Source of the DNA: Deltaproteobacteria bacterium
GTDB taxonomy: Bacteria; Bdellovibrionota; FAC87; UBA2466
Direction: 5' to 3'
Assembly (NCBI GenBank): GCA_900299195.1
Contig: OMIX01000067.1
Location: 1-38,960 of the forward strand
Length of the DNA: 38,960 bases
Part shown: positions 16,845-25,023 of the stretch, in pieces
Layout: each line of letters opens with the position of its first letter
How positions within the stretch are numbered: the first letter of the stretch is position 1
The notes under the pieces: model-generated
The model's input: only the letters and a program-made list of their open reading frames with translations
What the model was told of the DNA's origin: nothing
Databases searched by the model: none
Translations under genes and position numbers: made by a program

Positions 16845-17194
16845 TCGGCATCCTTTCGTTCAAAGGAAATTTGAACATTGATTTTGTGTTTTTCCATAAA
16901 TTTTGTAATTTCTTGAGAAATATCAATTTTGGCTAAAACTCTGCCAAACTCTTTGGCCAATAACCCGTAAAAATCGTCCTTCTTTTTTCCTATACTTTCA
17001 AGTACCAGCCCAACCAACTCTTTAGGTAATTTTTTATCTTTTAAATAAGAACGAACAGAATCCTCTGTCATAAAGATGGTAGCAAGCCCAGTGAGCGTCA
17101 TTTCTTTCATGACTTCACTCCACCAGGGTTTTTCACCACTTTTTTCGTTACCTTTTAACTCTGAGCTATCTTCATTTTCATTTTCGGGTGCCAT
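16841..17194 (-). CDS. Conserved-looking small cytosolic protein, unknown
   Basis: 117 residues, no signal peptide or membrane span. An acidic, low-complexity head (MAPENENEDSSELKGNEK) is followed by a helix-prone body: MKEMTLTGLATIFMTEDSVRS, LPKELVGLVLESIGKKKDDF, and EFGRVLAKIDISQEITKFME. The pattern of amphipathic helices resembles phasin-like or scaffold proteins, but I do not recognise a family and give no function. A good ribosome site (AAAGG) lies before the ATG. It is placed between an SRPBCC-domain gene (16-base gap) and ridA (ATGA overlap). Confidence 0.75.
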   Translation of the reverse strand: MAPENENEDSSELKGNEKSGEKPWWSEVMKEMTLTGLATIFMTEDSVRSYLKDKKLPKELVGLVLESIGKKKDDFYGLLAKEFGRVLAKIDISQEITKFMEKHKINVQISFERKDAE

Positions 17195-17210
17195 TTCTTA
17201 GCCTTTCTTT

Positions 17211-17645
17211 TTACTTAGCCAACTCCTTAGCTCGCACTTCAAAACTCTCAAACATTTTAGGCAGATTCACTTCGGTTAGTTTTTTTGCTATCCACGAGGG
17301 GACCATAAAAACGACGGCTACATCGAGCTCGTAATGAACCTCAGTCTCATTATTCCCTTTTTCTTTTAAGACCCACCTGCCCTCATTCTTTTTAAAAAAA
17401 TCGCTGTCGACAAGTTTCCATTTCACTTCTTCAGAACCCTTCAATTGAAATTCCAAAGTATAAACGAACTTTTTGACGACCTCGATTTCAAATTGCACAT
17501 GGACTTTGTCTGGGCTAGGGCGTTTGATAATTTTAGCCCCGGTCACTTCGTTTAAAAACTCAGGGTATTTTTCGAATTCAGTAATAGCAGAAAAGAGCGC
17601 TCGCTGAGAAACGCTCATCCTCTTATCTCTAACAACTTCAGCCAT
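17211..17645 (-). CDS. SRPBCC / Coq10-like lipid-binding protein
   Basis: About 144 residues. The pattern VSQRALFSAITEFEKYPEFLNEV near the start, then WKLVDSDFFKKNEGRWVLKE and ETEVHYELDVAVVFMVPSWI, is typical of the START/Bet v 1-like polyketide-cyclase family that includes Coq10 and RatA. These bind hydrophobic ligands in a deep pocket. I chose the ATG at 17645, four bases after the glpX stop and behind a GGTGG ribosome site; the open frame reaches 17678, but that part lies within glpX. The ligand is unknown. A ubiquinone or menaquinone role would be a guess. Confidence 0.82.
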   Translation of the reverse strand: MAEVVRDKRMSVSQRALFSAITEFEKYPEFLNEVTGAKIIKRPSPDKVHVQFEIEVVKKFVYTLEFQLKGSEEVKWKLVDSDFFKKNEGRWVLKEKGNNETEVHYELDVAVVFMVPSWIAKKLTEVNLPKMFESFEVRAKELAK

Positions 17646-17649
17646 AATT

Positions 17650-18609
17650 TCACCACCCGTAACGAGGTTTATGATCAAATAAATGCTTGGTTTTAATTTC
17701 CCGAATGGTCATGGTCTCAGACCTCATCACGATGGAATGCGTGTGAGCTCCTCCTCCAAAATAACGGACGCCATTTAGATAACTTCCGTTGGTAATACCG
17801 GTCGCGATAAACATCACATTGCCTTTAGCTAATTCTTCGATGCCGTACACTTTATTCTCATCGGTAATGCCCATCGCTTTGGCTCGAGATCGCTCAGAGT
17901 CATTTCTAAATTTTAAAACACCCTGCATATCTCCGCCTAGGCACTTAAGCGCCGCAGCGGCTATCACACCTTCCGGAGCGCCTCCAATTCCCATGAGAGC
18001 ATCAATCCCTGTTTCTTCCTGAGCCGCTGCTATCGCTGCAGACACATCTCCATCGCCTATCAAACGGATACGGCACCCGGCCTCCCTCACCTCTGCGATG
18101 AGATCAGCGTGTCGGGGCCTGTCTAAAATAATAATCATTAAATCTTGAACACTCTTGCCTGTAGCCTTTGAAATTTCTTTTACGTTCCATGTTGGGCTTT
18201 TTCTAATATCAACAGCCCCTTTGGCAGCTCGCCCTACCGCTATTTTGTCCATGTAGGTATCAGGAGCGTGTAAAAAATTACCCTCTTCAGCCGCTGCAAT
18301 CACAGATAAAGCCTCACTGCGCCCCAAAGCCGTAATCGTGGTTCCTTCAAGGGGGTCGCAAGCGATATCGATGTTAGGCCCTTCTCCGCCCCCTACATTT
18401 TCTCCGATATACAACATAGGAGCCTCATCCCGCTCCCCTTCACCAATCTTTATCGTTCCGCAAAACCTAATAGAATCAAAAGCTTTTCTCATGGATTCTA
18501 CCGCTGCGTGATCAGCCGCTTTTTCATCCCCACGTCCAATCCAACGGCCTACACTTAAGGCCGCCGCCTCAGTCACTCTGACAAATTCTAAAGCTAGGTT
18601 TCTATCCAT
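17650..18609 (-). CDS. glpX: Class II fructose-1,6-bisphosphatase
   Basis: 319 residues, typical of GlpX. Visible metal and substrate motifs are GTIKIGEGERDEAPMLYIGE (about 51-70), DIACDPLEGTTITA (about 80-93), and GIGGAPEGVIAAAALKCLGG near 208-227. It hydrolyses fructose 1,6-bisphosphate to fructose 6-phosphate, the key gluconeogenic step, using Mn or Mg in the cytoplasm. The start ATG at 18609 has a strong GGAGG site six bases upstream. It leads a unit running on through the SRPBCC gene to rimI. A 26-base hairpin in its leader (18664-18689) may regulate it. Confidence 0.95.
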   Translation of the reverse strand: MDRNLALEFVRVTEAAALSVGRWIGRGDEKAADHAAVESMRKAFDSIRFCGTIKIGEGERDEAPMLYIGENVGGGEGPNIDIACDPLEGTTITALGRSEALSVIAAAEEGNFLHAPDTYMDKIAVGRAAKGAVDIRKSPTWNVKEISKATGKSVQDLMIIILDRPRHADLIAEVREAGCRIRLIGDGDVSAAIAAAQEETGIDALMGIGGAPEGVIAAAALKCLGGDMQGVLKFRNDSERSRAKAMGITDENKVYGIEELAKGNVMFIATGITNGSYLNGVRYFGGGAHTHSIVMRSETMTIREIKTKHLFDHKPRYGW

Positions 18610-18663
18610 GGAACCTCCAAATGTTTAAGGCAGAAAGGTACCATAGAAATGTTTAAAGGGAAA

Positions 18664-18689
18664 TGGCGCCCGACCTAAGTCGAGCGCCA
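18664..18689 (-). promoter_or_regulatory. Hairpin in glpX leader
   Basis: Bases 18664-18674 and 18679-18689 can pair as 11 base pairs around a four-base loop. In minus-strand RNA, the glpX leader, every position pairs and the only irregular pair is a G-U wobble. In plus-strand RNA the same position is a C-A mismatch. No T-run follows on either strand, so it does not look like a simple terminator. It ends 55 bases before the glpX start. Confidence 0.5.
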
Positions 18690-18793
18690 CTTATTTGGGA
18701 GGGAAAAGGAAGATTGTTTCCTTTACCTAAAACCAATAACGTTTTCTCGCAGAGTGTTGTGACATATCAAAATAGCTCATTTAGAGTCCCTCT

Positions 18794-19177
18794 ATGGATT
18801 CTGAAGTTGATAAGGACCTGAAAGAGCTTTTTAGAGATCGTTTGAAAGACAAACGCCAAAGTAAGAGCAAAAGAAGATTAAAGGGAGAAGCCGCCCCCCA
18901 ATCTATCTCCGGCATACTGCCCACTTACTTTAAACAAAGTCCAGACACTCTTAAGAAGATTGATGAAACCCGAGCGCTCATCGCTTGGGAAAAATATGTA
19001 GGAGAGGCAGTCGCAACTCAATCCCAGGCCGTCAAAATTCGCTCCGGAACTTTGACCGTTAAAGTCACTAGCCCGCTTTGGATGCAGCAATTACTTCTGC
19101 TCAAAGAAAGAATTTTAAAACATTATCGAAAAGATTTTCCGCAACTTAGAATCAATAACATTTTTTTTACGCGTTAG
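18794..19177 (+). CDS. DUF721 / DciA-like protein
   Basis: 127 residues. The N-terminal third is highly basic (DRLKDKRQSKSKRRLKG). The rest matches the DUF721 pattern: IAWEKYVGEAVATQSQAVKI, then GTLTVKVTSPLWMQQLLLLK and a short LRINNIFFTR ending. DciA proteins of this family load or assist the replicative helicase DnaB in bacteria lacking DnaC/DnaI, and their domain is KH-like. The gene stands alone on the plus strand and its end overlaps dut by 11 bases tail to tail. I see no clear ribosome site or promoter. The DciA role is inferred from family membership, not from context. Confidence 0.8.
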   Translation: MDSEVDKDLKELFRDRLKDKRQSKSKRRLKGEAAPQSISGILPTYFKQSPDTLKKIDETRALIAWEKYVGEAVATQSQAVKIRSGTLTVKVTSPLWMQQLLLLKERILKHYRKDFPQLRINNIFFTR

Positions 19178-19619
19178 TGTTAGCAACTCCAGTGCTGCCA
19201 AAACCGCCTGCTCCTCTTGCAGTTTCAGCCAATCCGTCCACTTCCACCCATTCCATCTGGTCCACTTTCTGAATAACCCATTGTGCGATTCTGTCCTGCG
19301 GAGCAATTTCAACTGCCTCTTTTCCAAGATTTATGACGAGAATCTTCACTTCGCCACGGTAGTCGCTATCGATGGTGCCAGGGGCATTAACGACTGTGAG
19401 TCCTTTTTTAAAGGCTAACCCACTTCGAGGTCTCACCTGAACTTCATAGCCCTCGGGAATCTCTACACTTAAACCGGTGGGGACAGCGAATCTCTCACCG
19501 GGCTCAAGAATTAAAGAACTTTCTAAACAGGCATTCACATCGCAACCCGCAGCACCCGTGGTCATGTAAGAAGGAATCACAGCTTTTGGATTTAGTTTTT
19601 TAATTTTGACTGGAATCAT
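19167..19619 (-). CDS. dut: dUTP diphosphatase
   Basis: 150 residues, the normal trimeric dUTPase length. All five motifs are visible: AAGCDVNAC, RPRSGLAFKKG, NAPGTIDSDYRGEV (with the catalytic Asp), RIAQWVI, and RGAGGFGSTG at the C-terminus. It hydrolyses dUTP to dUMP, keeping uracil out of DNA and supplying dTMP synthesis. Its start overlaps the stop of the M16 peptidase gene by four bases, and the pair follows pnp. Its stop lies inside the end of the convergent DciA-like gene. Confidence 0.96.
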   Translation of the reverse strand: MIPVKIKKLNPKAVIPSYMTTGAAGCDVNACLESSLILEPGERFAVPTGLSVEIPEGYEVQVRPRSGLAFKKGLTVVNAPGTIDSDYRGEVKILVINLGKEAVEIAPQDRIAQWVIQKVDQMEWVEVDGLAETARGAGGFGSTGVANTNA

Positions 19620-20881
19620 AAAAATAACGATACCTTTCTTTGTTTCGGTTTGACTCGAGAGAGAGTGATAACCGATTCTTTTTCTTCTTTAAAGAATTGT
19701 TTAGCCATGTTTTGCACTCGATCTATGCTTACTTTTTCGATTTCAGCAACTATTTCTTCCGTTGAGATGTGACGCCCAAAATAAATTTCATTGCGCCCTA
19801 AGCTTTCCTGCCGAGCTTCGACCGATTCGGAAGCCAGAATAATGGAGCCTTTGATCTGACTTTTGATTCGTTCTAGCGCAGAAACCGAAATAGGTTCCGA
19901 GGCAACGCGCTGAACTTCACGAGACAAAATCGAAAGACACTTGCCCAAGGTCTTGGGCGCCAAAGCTAAATAGAAAGAAAATAAGCCGGCCTCTGAGAAA
20001 GGAATGAAATCACACTCCACCGTGTAAGCTAAACCGGCTTTTTCACGAATCTCTTGAAACAATCGGCTGCTCATTCCTCCACCTAAATAGAAATTCAATA
20101 CCAAAGCATCAAATCTAGCAGAATCATGAAGCGTTACCCCATCAAATCCCACCATCAAATGAAGCTGGTCAGTCGGAACCACCGCTTTCTTATGAACTCC
20201 ATGATAGGTCACCGATCTTTTGAGCTCCTTTTTATGAAAAGCTCTATCAGAGGCTCTAAATAACGTTTCACATTGCTCGATCATTTCCGGGATATTGATA
20301 TTACCCGCAACACTAATCACCATATTTTTAGGATGATAATATTGATCAAAGAACTTAAGCGCTGTACTTCGATTGAACGAATCGATCGTGGCTTTCGACC
20401 CAATCACAGGCTGGCCCAGAGGCTGATCTTTCCAAACACTCCTAAAAAACAGATCGTAGATTTTGTCGTCGGGCGATTCCTCAATCATCGACAATTCCTG
20501 AAGAAGCACTTTCTTCTCAAGATCAATTTCGTTTTTTGGAAATTGCGGGCTTAGTGTCAAATCACTCAGGACTTCGATAGCAATCGGAGCATGTTCGCTT
20601 AGAACCGTGGCATGGTAACAAGTGACTTCACGATCAGTGAAGGCATTAAGCTCTCCACCCAGGCATTCTAAAACGGTAGCTATCTCTAAGCCGGTTCGTT
20701 TCGAAGTGCCCTTGAACACCATATGCTCAAGAAAATGGCTCACCCCATTGAGATTTTTGGGTTCCGATCCACTGCCGATCTTTACCCATACTCCCATAGA
20801 AACCGACCTCATGTGGTCGTTCTTCTCTAAAACTAGAGTGGCGCCGTTTTCAAGCAGAACCTTTTCATACTGAGACGGCAT
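19616..20881 (-). CDS. M16-family zinc peptidase
   Basis: 421 residues, matching single-unit processing-protease-type M16B peptidases. The inverted zinc motif HFLEH (HxxEH) lies at about residues 49-53 within NGVSHFLEHMVFKGT, and the third-ligand region follows near QELSMIEESPDD. A second domain carries the GGGMSSRLFQEIREKAGLAY block typical of the family. It lacks a signal peptide and is probably cytosolic. Its substrate is unknown; family members clear peptides or process exported proteins. It sits 49 bases after pnp and overlaps dut by four bases. Confidence 0.92.
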   Translation of the reverse strand: MPSQYEKVLLENGATLVLEKNDHMRSVSMGVWVKIGSGSEPKNLNGVSHFLEHMVFKGTSKRTGLEIATVLECLGGELNAFTDREVTCYHATVLSEHAPIAIEVLSDLTLSPQFPKNEIDLEKKVLLQELSMIEESPDDKIYDLFFRSVWKDQPLGQPVIGSKATIDSFNRSTALKFFDQYYHPKNMVISVAGNINIPEMIEQCETLFRASDRAFHKKELKRSVTYHGVHKKAVVPTDQLHLMVGFDGVTLHDSARFDALVLNFYLGGGMSSRLFQEIREKAGLAYTVECDFIPFSEAGLFSFYLALAPKTLGKCLSILSREVQRVASEPISVSALERIKSQIKGSIILASESVEARQESLGRNEIYFGRHISTEEIVAEIEKVSIDRVQNMAKQFFKEEKESVITLSRVKPKQRKVSLFL

Positions 20882-20930
20882 GAGTTAGCCCCTAGCGTGT
20901 TTTTTTACTTTATTTATTGATTAGGACTGA

Positions 20931-23504
20931 CTAATCGTCGTCATCCCTATCGTATCTAGGATCGAAATCATCCGAGAAATCATGACTAAAGCCCCTATCA
21001 TCAGGCTCCCGTCGCTGATTTCTTGATTCTCTATCTCTACCAGGTCTGTCCTCGCGACCCGCAAAACCTCGGTCATCTCGTTCGGGCCGTCGGCCTTCGA
21101 ATCGCCCTCCCCGATCGCGATCTCTGTCGGGTCGTGGTCTATCCCTATCTGGACCTCTGTCCGGGCCTCTATCTCGGAAATCTCGTCCTCCTCGATCTCG
21201 ATCCCCTCTGTCTCTACGGGGACCTCGGTCACGATCGCCTCTATCGCCCCCACGGTAGTGCTCTCTATCACCCCTGGGCTCTCGATCACGCCCTCTATCA
21301 CTGCGTTCGGAACGCGATTCTATACGATTGCCTCTGTTTTCATCATTACCTGCATCCTCGCGCCCTTCTCTAGGCTCCGGTTTGGGGCCAGGAGGCTGAC
21401 TTGCATCCTTGCTGAGAAGTACTTTTCGAGAAAGTCTGATTTTCCCCGAAGGGTCCACTTCGAGGCATTTCACCTGAATGGTGTCTCCCAACTTAACCAC
21501 GTCTTCTACCTGACGAACACGGTAGTGCTCTAATTCAGAGATATGGCACAGTCCTTCAGTTCCTGGAATAATTTCGACAAAAGCACCGAAGTCGGCAATG
21601 CGGGTAATCTTACCTTCGTAGATTTTTCCTGCTTCTGGTTCTTCAACAATCTGATTGATGATATCGATAGCTTTCTGGGCACTGCCTTCATCTGCAGATG
21701 CAATATGAATGGTTCCATCGTCTTCGATATCGATCTTAACACCTGTTTTCTCAATAATTCCCCGGATGACCTTACCGCCAGAACCGATAACCTCTCGAAC
21801 CTTATCCTGCTTCACTTTCATGGTGAAGATTCTAGGGGCATATTTTGAGAAGTTGCCACGAGCTTCGCTTAAAGCTTCTGCCATTTTACCTAAAATGTGA
21901 AGTCGCCCATCGCGAGCCTGTTCTAAAGCAGCTTCCATGATCTCCCGACTGACACCGCCAATTTTGAGATCCATTTGGAAAGCAGTAACTCCGTCCGCAG
22001 TACCGCAGACTTTGAAATCCATATCTCCTAGGTGGTCTTCATCGCCTAGAATGTCAGACAAAACTGCAATTTTTTCCCCTTCTTTAATCAATCCCATAGC
22101 CACACCCGCAACTGGCTTTGGAACCGGAACCCCTGCATCCATTAATGCTAGTGAACCCGAGCAAACCGTTGCCATTGAGGAACTACCATTGGATTCCAAA
22201 GTTTCGGATACGATCCGGATGGTATAAGGGAACTTCTCTTTAGGAGGGATCACGAAAGAAAGGGCTCGTTCTGCTAAAAATCCATGTCCAATTTCTCTTC
22301 TTCCAGGCGGACGAAGGGGTCGAGCTTCCCCAACAGAAAATGGGGGGAAATTGTAGTGAAGCAGAAAACTCTTGTTATAAACCCCATTAATAGAATCTAT
22401 TTTTTGCTCGTCATCGGCAGTACCTAAAGTCACAGTTGCCAAAACTTGGGTTTCCCCTCGTGTAAACAAAGAAGATCCATGCACTCTGGGTAATAGGCCC
22501 ACTTCACAAGCGATGGGTCGGATTTCATTAAACGGACGACCATCGATACGTGTTTTAGAGTTAACTGTTTTTTCACGGGCGTAAGCCGCTTTCACTTCCT
22601 CAAGATACAAACCTACCAACTTATTACGTTTTTTATCTGCGTCGGTTTTGGGCTCGGCAACTGAGAATTTACCCACTACTTTTTCTGCGACTCCAGAAAG
22701 AGCATCATAGCGATTGAGCTTTTCTTTGATTGAAAATGCTTTTTCGAAATCGCCCCAGCTAAACTTTCGGATTTCTGCTTTTAAAGCTTCGTCCCTTAAG
22801 GGCTTTTCGTACTGTCTTTTTTCTTTACCGGCTTTTGCTCTTAACTCATCTTGCAAATCAAAAACAACTTTCATTTCACGGTGTGCAAAATCAATGGCGT
22901 CCATCATCTCTTTTTCAGAGACCTCTTTGGCGCTACCTTCCACCATGACTACGCCTGTTTTTACTCCTGAAACCAATAAGTCGATCTTACTGTTAGCCAT
23001 TTCACCTGGAGGCGGATTGGCCACGAGTTGGTCATTCAAGTATCCAACTCTTAGGGTTCCTACCGGACCATTCCATGGAATATCGGAAATGTGGATAGCT
23101 GCGCTTGCAGCAATAGAGGCCACATAGTCAGGTTCATTGACCCCATCCACCGATAACACCGTAGCGACTATATTCGTTTCGTAAAGATAGTCTTCTGGAA
23201 ATAGAGGTCTGCACGGTCTGTCAATCAAGCGAGCCGACAAAGTAGCTCTATCAGAGGGTTTTGATTCCCGTTTAAAGAAGCCGCCTGGTAATCTTCCAGC
23301 GGAATAATACTTCTCTTGAAAATCTACTGTGAGAGGAAAGAAATCTTGTTCAGCTCCAAGTTTATGACTTGAAACCACCGTCACTAACACCATCGTTTCG
23401 CCATAAGTCGCAAGAACCGATGCGTCTGCTTGTTTAGCTAATTTCCCGGTCTGAAGGGTTAATACACGCCCCCCGTAGTTGGCACTGACTTCAACGACAT
23501 CCAT
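20931..23504 (-). CDS. pnp: Polyribonucleotide nucleotidyltransferase with long RD/RG-rich tail
   Basis: 857 residues, against roughly 700 for most PNPases. It has two RNase PH domains separated by a helical domain; the second carries RPPGRREIGHGFLAERAL and the acidic cluster SDILGDEDHLGDMDFKV. A KH domain (about 555-615, VREVIGSGGKVIRGIIEKTG) and an S1 domain (about 625-690, GKITRIADFGAFVEI) follow. It degrades RNA 3' to 5' using phosphate and can add tails. Residues from about 701 to the end are a disordered Arg/Asp/Gly-rich extension. The ATG at 23504 has GGGAG upstream. It follows rpsO, the widespread rpsO-pnp order. Confidence 0.97.
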   Translation of the reverse strand: MDVVEVSANYGGRVLTLQTGKLAKQADASVLATYGETMVLVTVVSSHKLGAEQDFFPLTVDFQEKYYSAGRLPGGFFKRESKPSDRATLSARLIDRPCRPLFPEDYLYETNIVATVLSVDGVNEPDYVASIAASAAIHISDIPWNGPVGTLRVGYLNDQLVANPPPGEMANSKIDLLVSGVKTGVVMVEGSAKEVSEKEMMDAIDFAHREMKVVFDLQDELRAKAGKEKRQYEKPLRDEALKAEIRKFSWGDFEKAFSIKEKLNRYDALSGVAEKVVGKFSVAEPKTDADKKRNKLVGLYLEEVKAAYAREKTVNSKTRIDGRPFNEIRPIACEVGLLPRVHGSSLFTRGETQVLATVTLGTADDEQKIDSINGVYNKSFLLHYNFPPFSVGEARPLRPPGRREIGHGFLAERALSFVIPPKEKFPYTIRIVSETLESNGSSSMATVCSGSLALMDAGVPVPKPVAGVAMGLIKEGEKIAVLSDILGDEDHLGDMDFKVCGTADGVTAFQMDLKIGGVSREIMEAALEQARDGRLHILGKMAEALSEARGNFSKYAPRIFTMKVKQDKVREVIGSGGKVIRGIIEKTGVKIDIEDDGTIHIASADEGSAQKAIDIINQIVEEPEAGKIYEGKITRIADFGAFVEIIPGTEGLCHISELEHYRVRQVEDVVKLGDTIQVKCLEVDPSGKIRLSRKVLLSKDASQPPGPKPEPREGREDAGNDENRGNRIESRSERSDRGRDREPRGDREHYRGGDRGDRDRGPRRDRGDRDRGGRDFRDRGPDRGPDRDRPRPDRDRDRGGRFEGRRPERDDRGFAGREDRPGRDRESRNQRREPDDRGFSHDFSDDFDPRYDRDDDD
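20934..21404 (-). repeat. Low-complexity Arg/Asp/Gly repeat tail of PNPase
   Basis: These bases encode the last 157 residues of PNPase. They are built from short degenerate units such as DRGDRDRG, GPDRGPDR and RPDRDRDRGG and end in a purely acidic YDRDDDD. The DNA is correspondingly repetitive and more G/C-rich than its surroundings, which also creates long false open frames on both strands. Confidence 0.9.
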
Positions 23505-23546
23505 AGTTGTCTCCCTTTATTTTTAAAATAGACCTGTATGAGGGAA

Positions 23547-23816
23547 CTATTTTCTGAGATTTAATCTATCAATGATTTTTTGATAGCGAGCTGAATCTAC
23601 TTTTTTCAAGTAGTCCAATAGGCGCCGTCTTGAACTCACTAAATGCAACAAACCACGTCGAGAATGGTGGTCTTTTTTGTGAGATTTGAAGTGAGGCGTT
23701 AAGCTATTGATTCGCTCTGTTAATAATGCAACTTGTACTTCAGGAGATCCTGTATCTCTATCATGAAGTTTGTGGTTTTTAATTAATTCTGTCTTTTTTT
23801 CCTTAATGAGACTCAA
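23547..23816 (-). CDS. rpsO: Ribosomal protein S15
   Basis: 89 residues, exactly the usual length. [22 protein letters not shown] and [26 protein letters not shown] are diagnostic. S15 is a primary binder of 16S rRNA helices 20-22 in 30S assembly. The start is TTG at 23816 with a good GAGGT site seven to eight bases upstream; no ATG is available. A TTG start is unusual for a highly expressed ribosomal gene and may limit or regulate synthesis. It lies between truB and pnp. Confidence 0.96.
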   Translation of the reverse strand: MSLIKEKKTELIKNHKLHDRDTGSPEVQVALLTERINSLTPHFKSHKKDHHSRRGLLHLVSSRRRLLDYLKKVDSARYQKIIDRLNLRK

Positions 23817-23838
23817 CTTTTATACCTCTGTTATCCTT

Positions 23839-24618
23839 TTAGTTTAGGAAGCTCATATCACTGTTAGGTTCAGTTGGCAAATGGCTAATTTTACTAGCAT
23901 TGTGGTGACGAACCACCCCTTCTGCACTCAATAGTTTCACATAGTTACGATAAGCCTCGGATTGCCAAGAGCTTCCGCCCTGTTTTAACTGGTCCAAAGT
24001 TAGACTTTGATCGATGGAAAAACTACCACAACTGAGCCTTCTTAGCTCGGTCAAGTGCCCTACGGTTCCTAGTCTTCTAGCTATTTCGTCCCCTAAGCTT
24101 CGAATGTAAGTTCCTTTGGAACAATGGACTTCAAACTTGACGAGTCCATTTAAAAAACTAAGCAGTTTCACTTCATACAACATGACTGCAATAGGTTTTC
24201 TCTCGATTGAGATATTTTTTCTGGCTAACTCGTAAAGCCTCACCCCTTTGACCTTTTTAGCGCTATGCATAGGGGGAACCTGATGCCATTCTCCCTGGAA
24301 AGAAGCTAAAGTTTCAGCCACTCGGTCTGCAGTCAACTGAGGCACCTCTTGGGTCTCAACTTTACTACCCGTGCAATCCATCGAGTCGGTAGCTTCACCT
24401 AACTTGAGAGTTGCTTGATACCGTTTATCTGCATTGATCAACGCGTTCGAAAGTTTGGTGGCTTTCCCCGTCAGAACAACTAAAACTCCAGTAGCAAAGG
24501 GGTCTAAACTTCCCGCATGTCCCACTTTTTTAATTCGAGTCCAATGACGAACTTCTCTTACCACATCAAAACTTGAAGGCCCCACGGCTTTATCAATCAC
24601 AAGAACAGATTCATCCAT
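23839..24618 (-). CDS. truB: tRNA pseudouridine-55 synthase
   Basis: 259 residues. The catalytic Asp lies in KVGHAGSLDPFATGVLVV at about residue 39. PPMHSAKKVKGVRLYELAR and CSKGTYIRSLGDEIARRLGTVGHLTELRR are further TruB signatures. It converts U55 of tRNA T-loops to pseudouridine and also acts as a tRNA folding chaperone. A C-terminal PUA domain seems absent or very short, because the protein ends soon after the catalytic domain. It starts three bases after the rbfA stop, inside the rimP-to-rpsO run. Confidence 0.95.
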   Translation of the reverse strand: MDESVLVIDKAVGPSSFDVVREVRHWTRIKKVGHAGSLDPFATGVLVVLTGKATKLSNALINADKRYQATLKLGEATDSMDCTGSKVETQEVPQLTADRVAETLASFQGEWHQVPPMHSAKKVKGVRLYELARKNISIERKPIAVMLYEVKLLSFLNGLVKFEVHCSKGTYIRSLGDEIARRLGTVGHLTELRRLSCGSFSIDQSLTLDQLKQGGSSWQSEAYRNYVKLLSAEGVVRHHNASKISHLPTEPNSDMSFLN

Positions 24619-24621
24619 ATT

Positions 24622-24996
24622 TCACTCTTCGCTATTTCTAACCACTCCACTTCCAGCTTCGGTTTCAATCAAATGCAATAGCCGATTTAGCCCCTCACTG
24701 TGAGTGTCTCGTTCAAATTGTAACTCAGGAACACTTCTTAGCTCTAACTTCTGACCCAACATCCTTTTCAAATAAGGAGCCGCTTTTTTAAAACCCTGCA
24801 GGACTTCTTTTTCACTCCAGTCCTTTTCCACATCAGTTTTTGTAAAATACACACGGGCCTGTTTGAGATCTCCAGACATTTCAACTTCTGTGACCACGAC
24901 ATCTTGTAGACGAGGATCCGATACCGATTTCAATAATAACTGGGCCAACGTCTCGTGGACGAGAGACCCCATTTGCTTAGTTCTACGAGTACTCAT
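24622..24996 (-). CDS. rbfA: Ribosome-binding factor A
   Basis: About 124 residues. RRTKQMGSLVHETLAQLL, then SDPRLQDVVVTEVEMSGDLKQARVYFTK and LKRMLGQKLELRSVPELQFERD, are clear RbfA blocks with the KH-like fold's AxG-type kink in place. It binds the 30S subunit during 16S rRNA 5'-end maturation and cold adaptation. I chose the ATG at 24996; the open frame reaches a TTG at 25011, but that has its AAAGG directly against it with no spacing. It follows infB by a short gap. Confidence 0.94.
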   Translation of the reverse strand: MSTRRTKQMGSLVHETLAQLLLKSVSDPRLQDVVVTEVEMSGDLKQARVYFTKTDVEKDWSEKEVLQGFKKAAPYLKRMLGQKLELRSVPELQFERDTHSEGLNRLLHLIETEAGSGVVRNSEE

Positions 24997-25023
24997 TCTG
25001 CAAACACCCAACCTTTTTACGAA

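Noticed and set aside
20908-20940. Hairpin at the end of pnp
   Set aside because: GATTAG-N6-CTAATC is a six-pair A/T-rich stem containing the stop codon and not followed by a T-run, so it is unlikely to terminate transcription.
20921-21301. Alternative minus-strand frame rich in Glu and Ile over the pnp tail
   Set aside because: It is an out-of-frame shadow of the Arg/Asp/Gly repeat in pnp; similar shadows occur on the plus strand.
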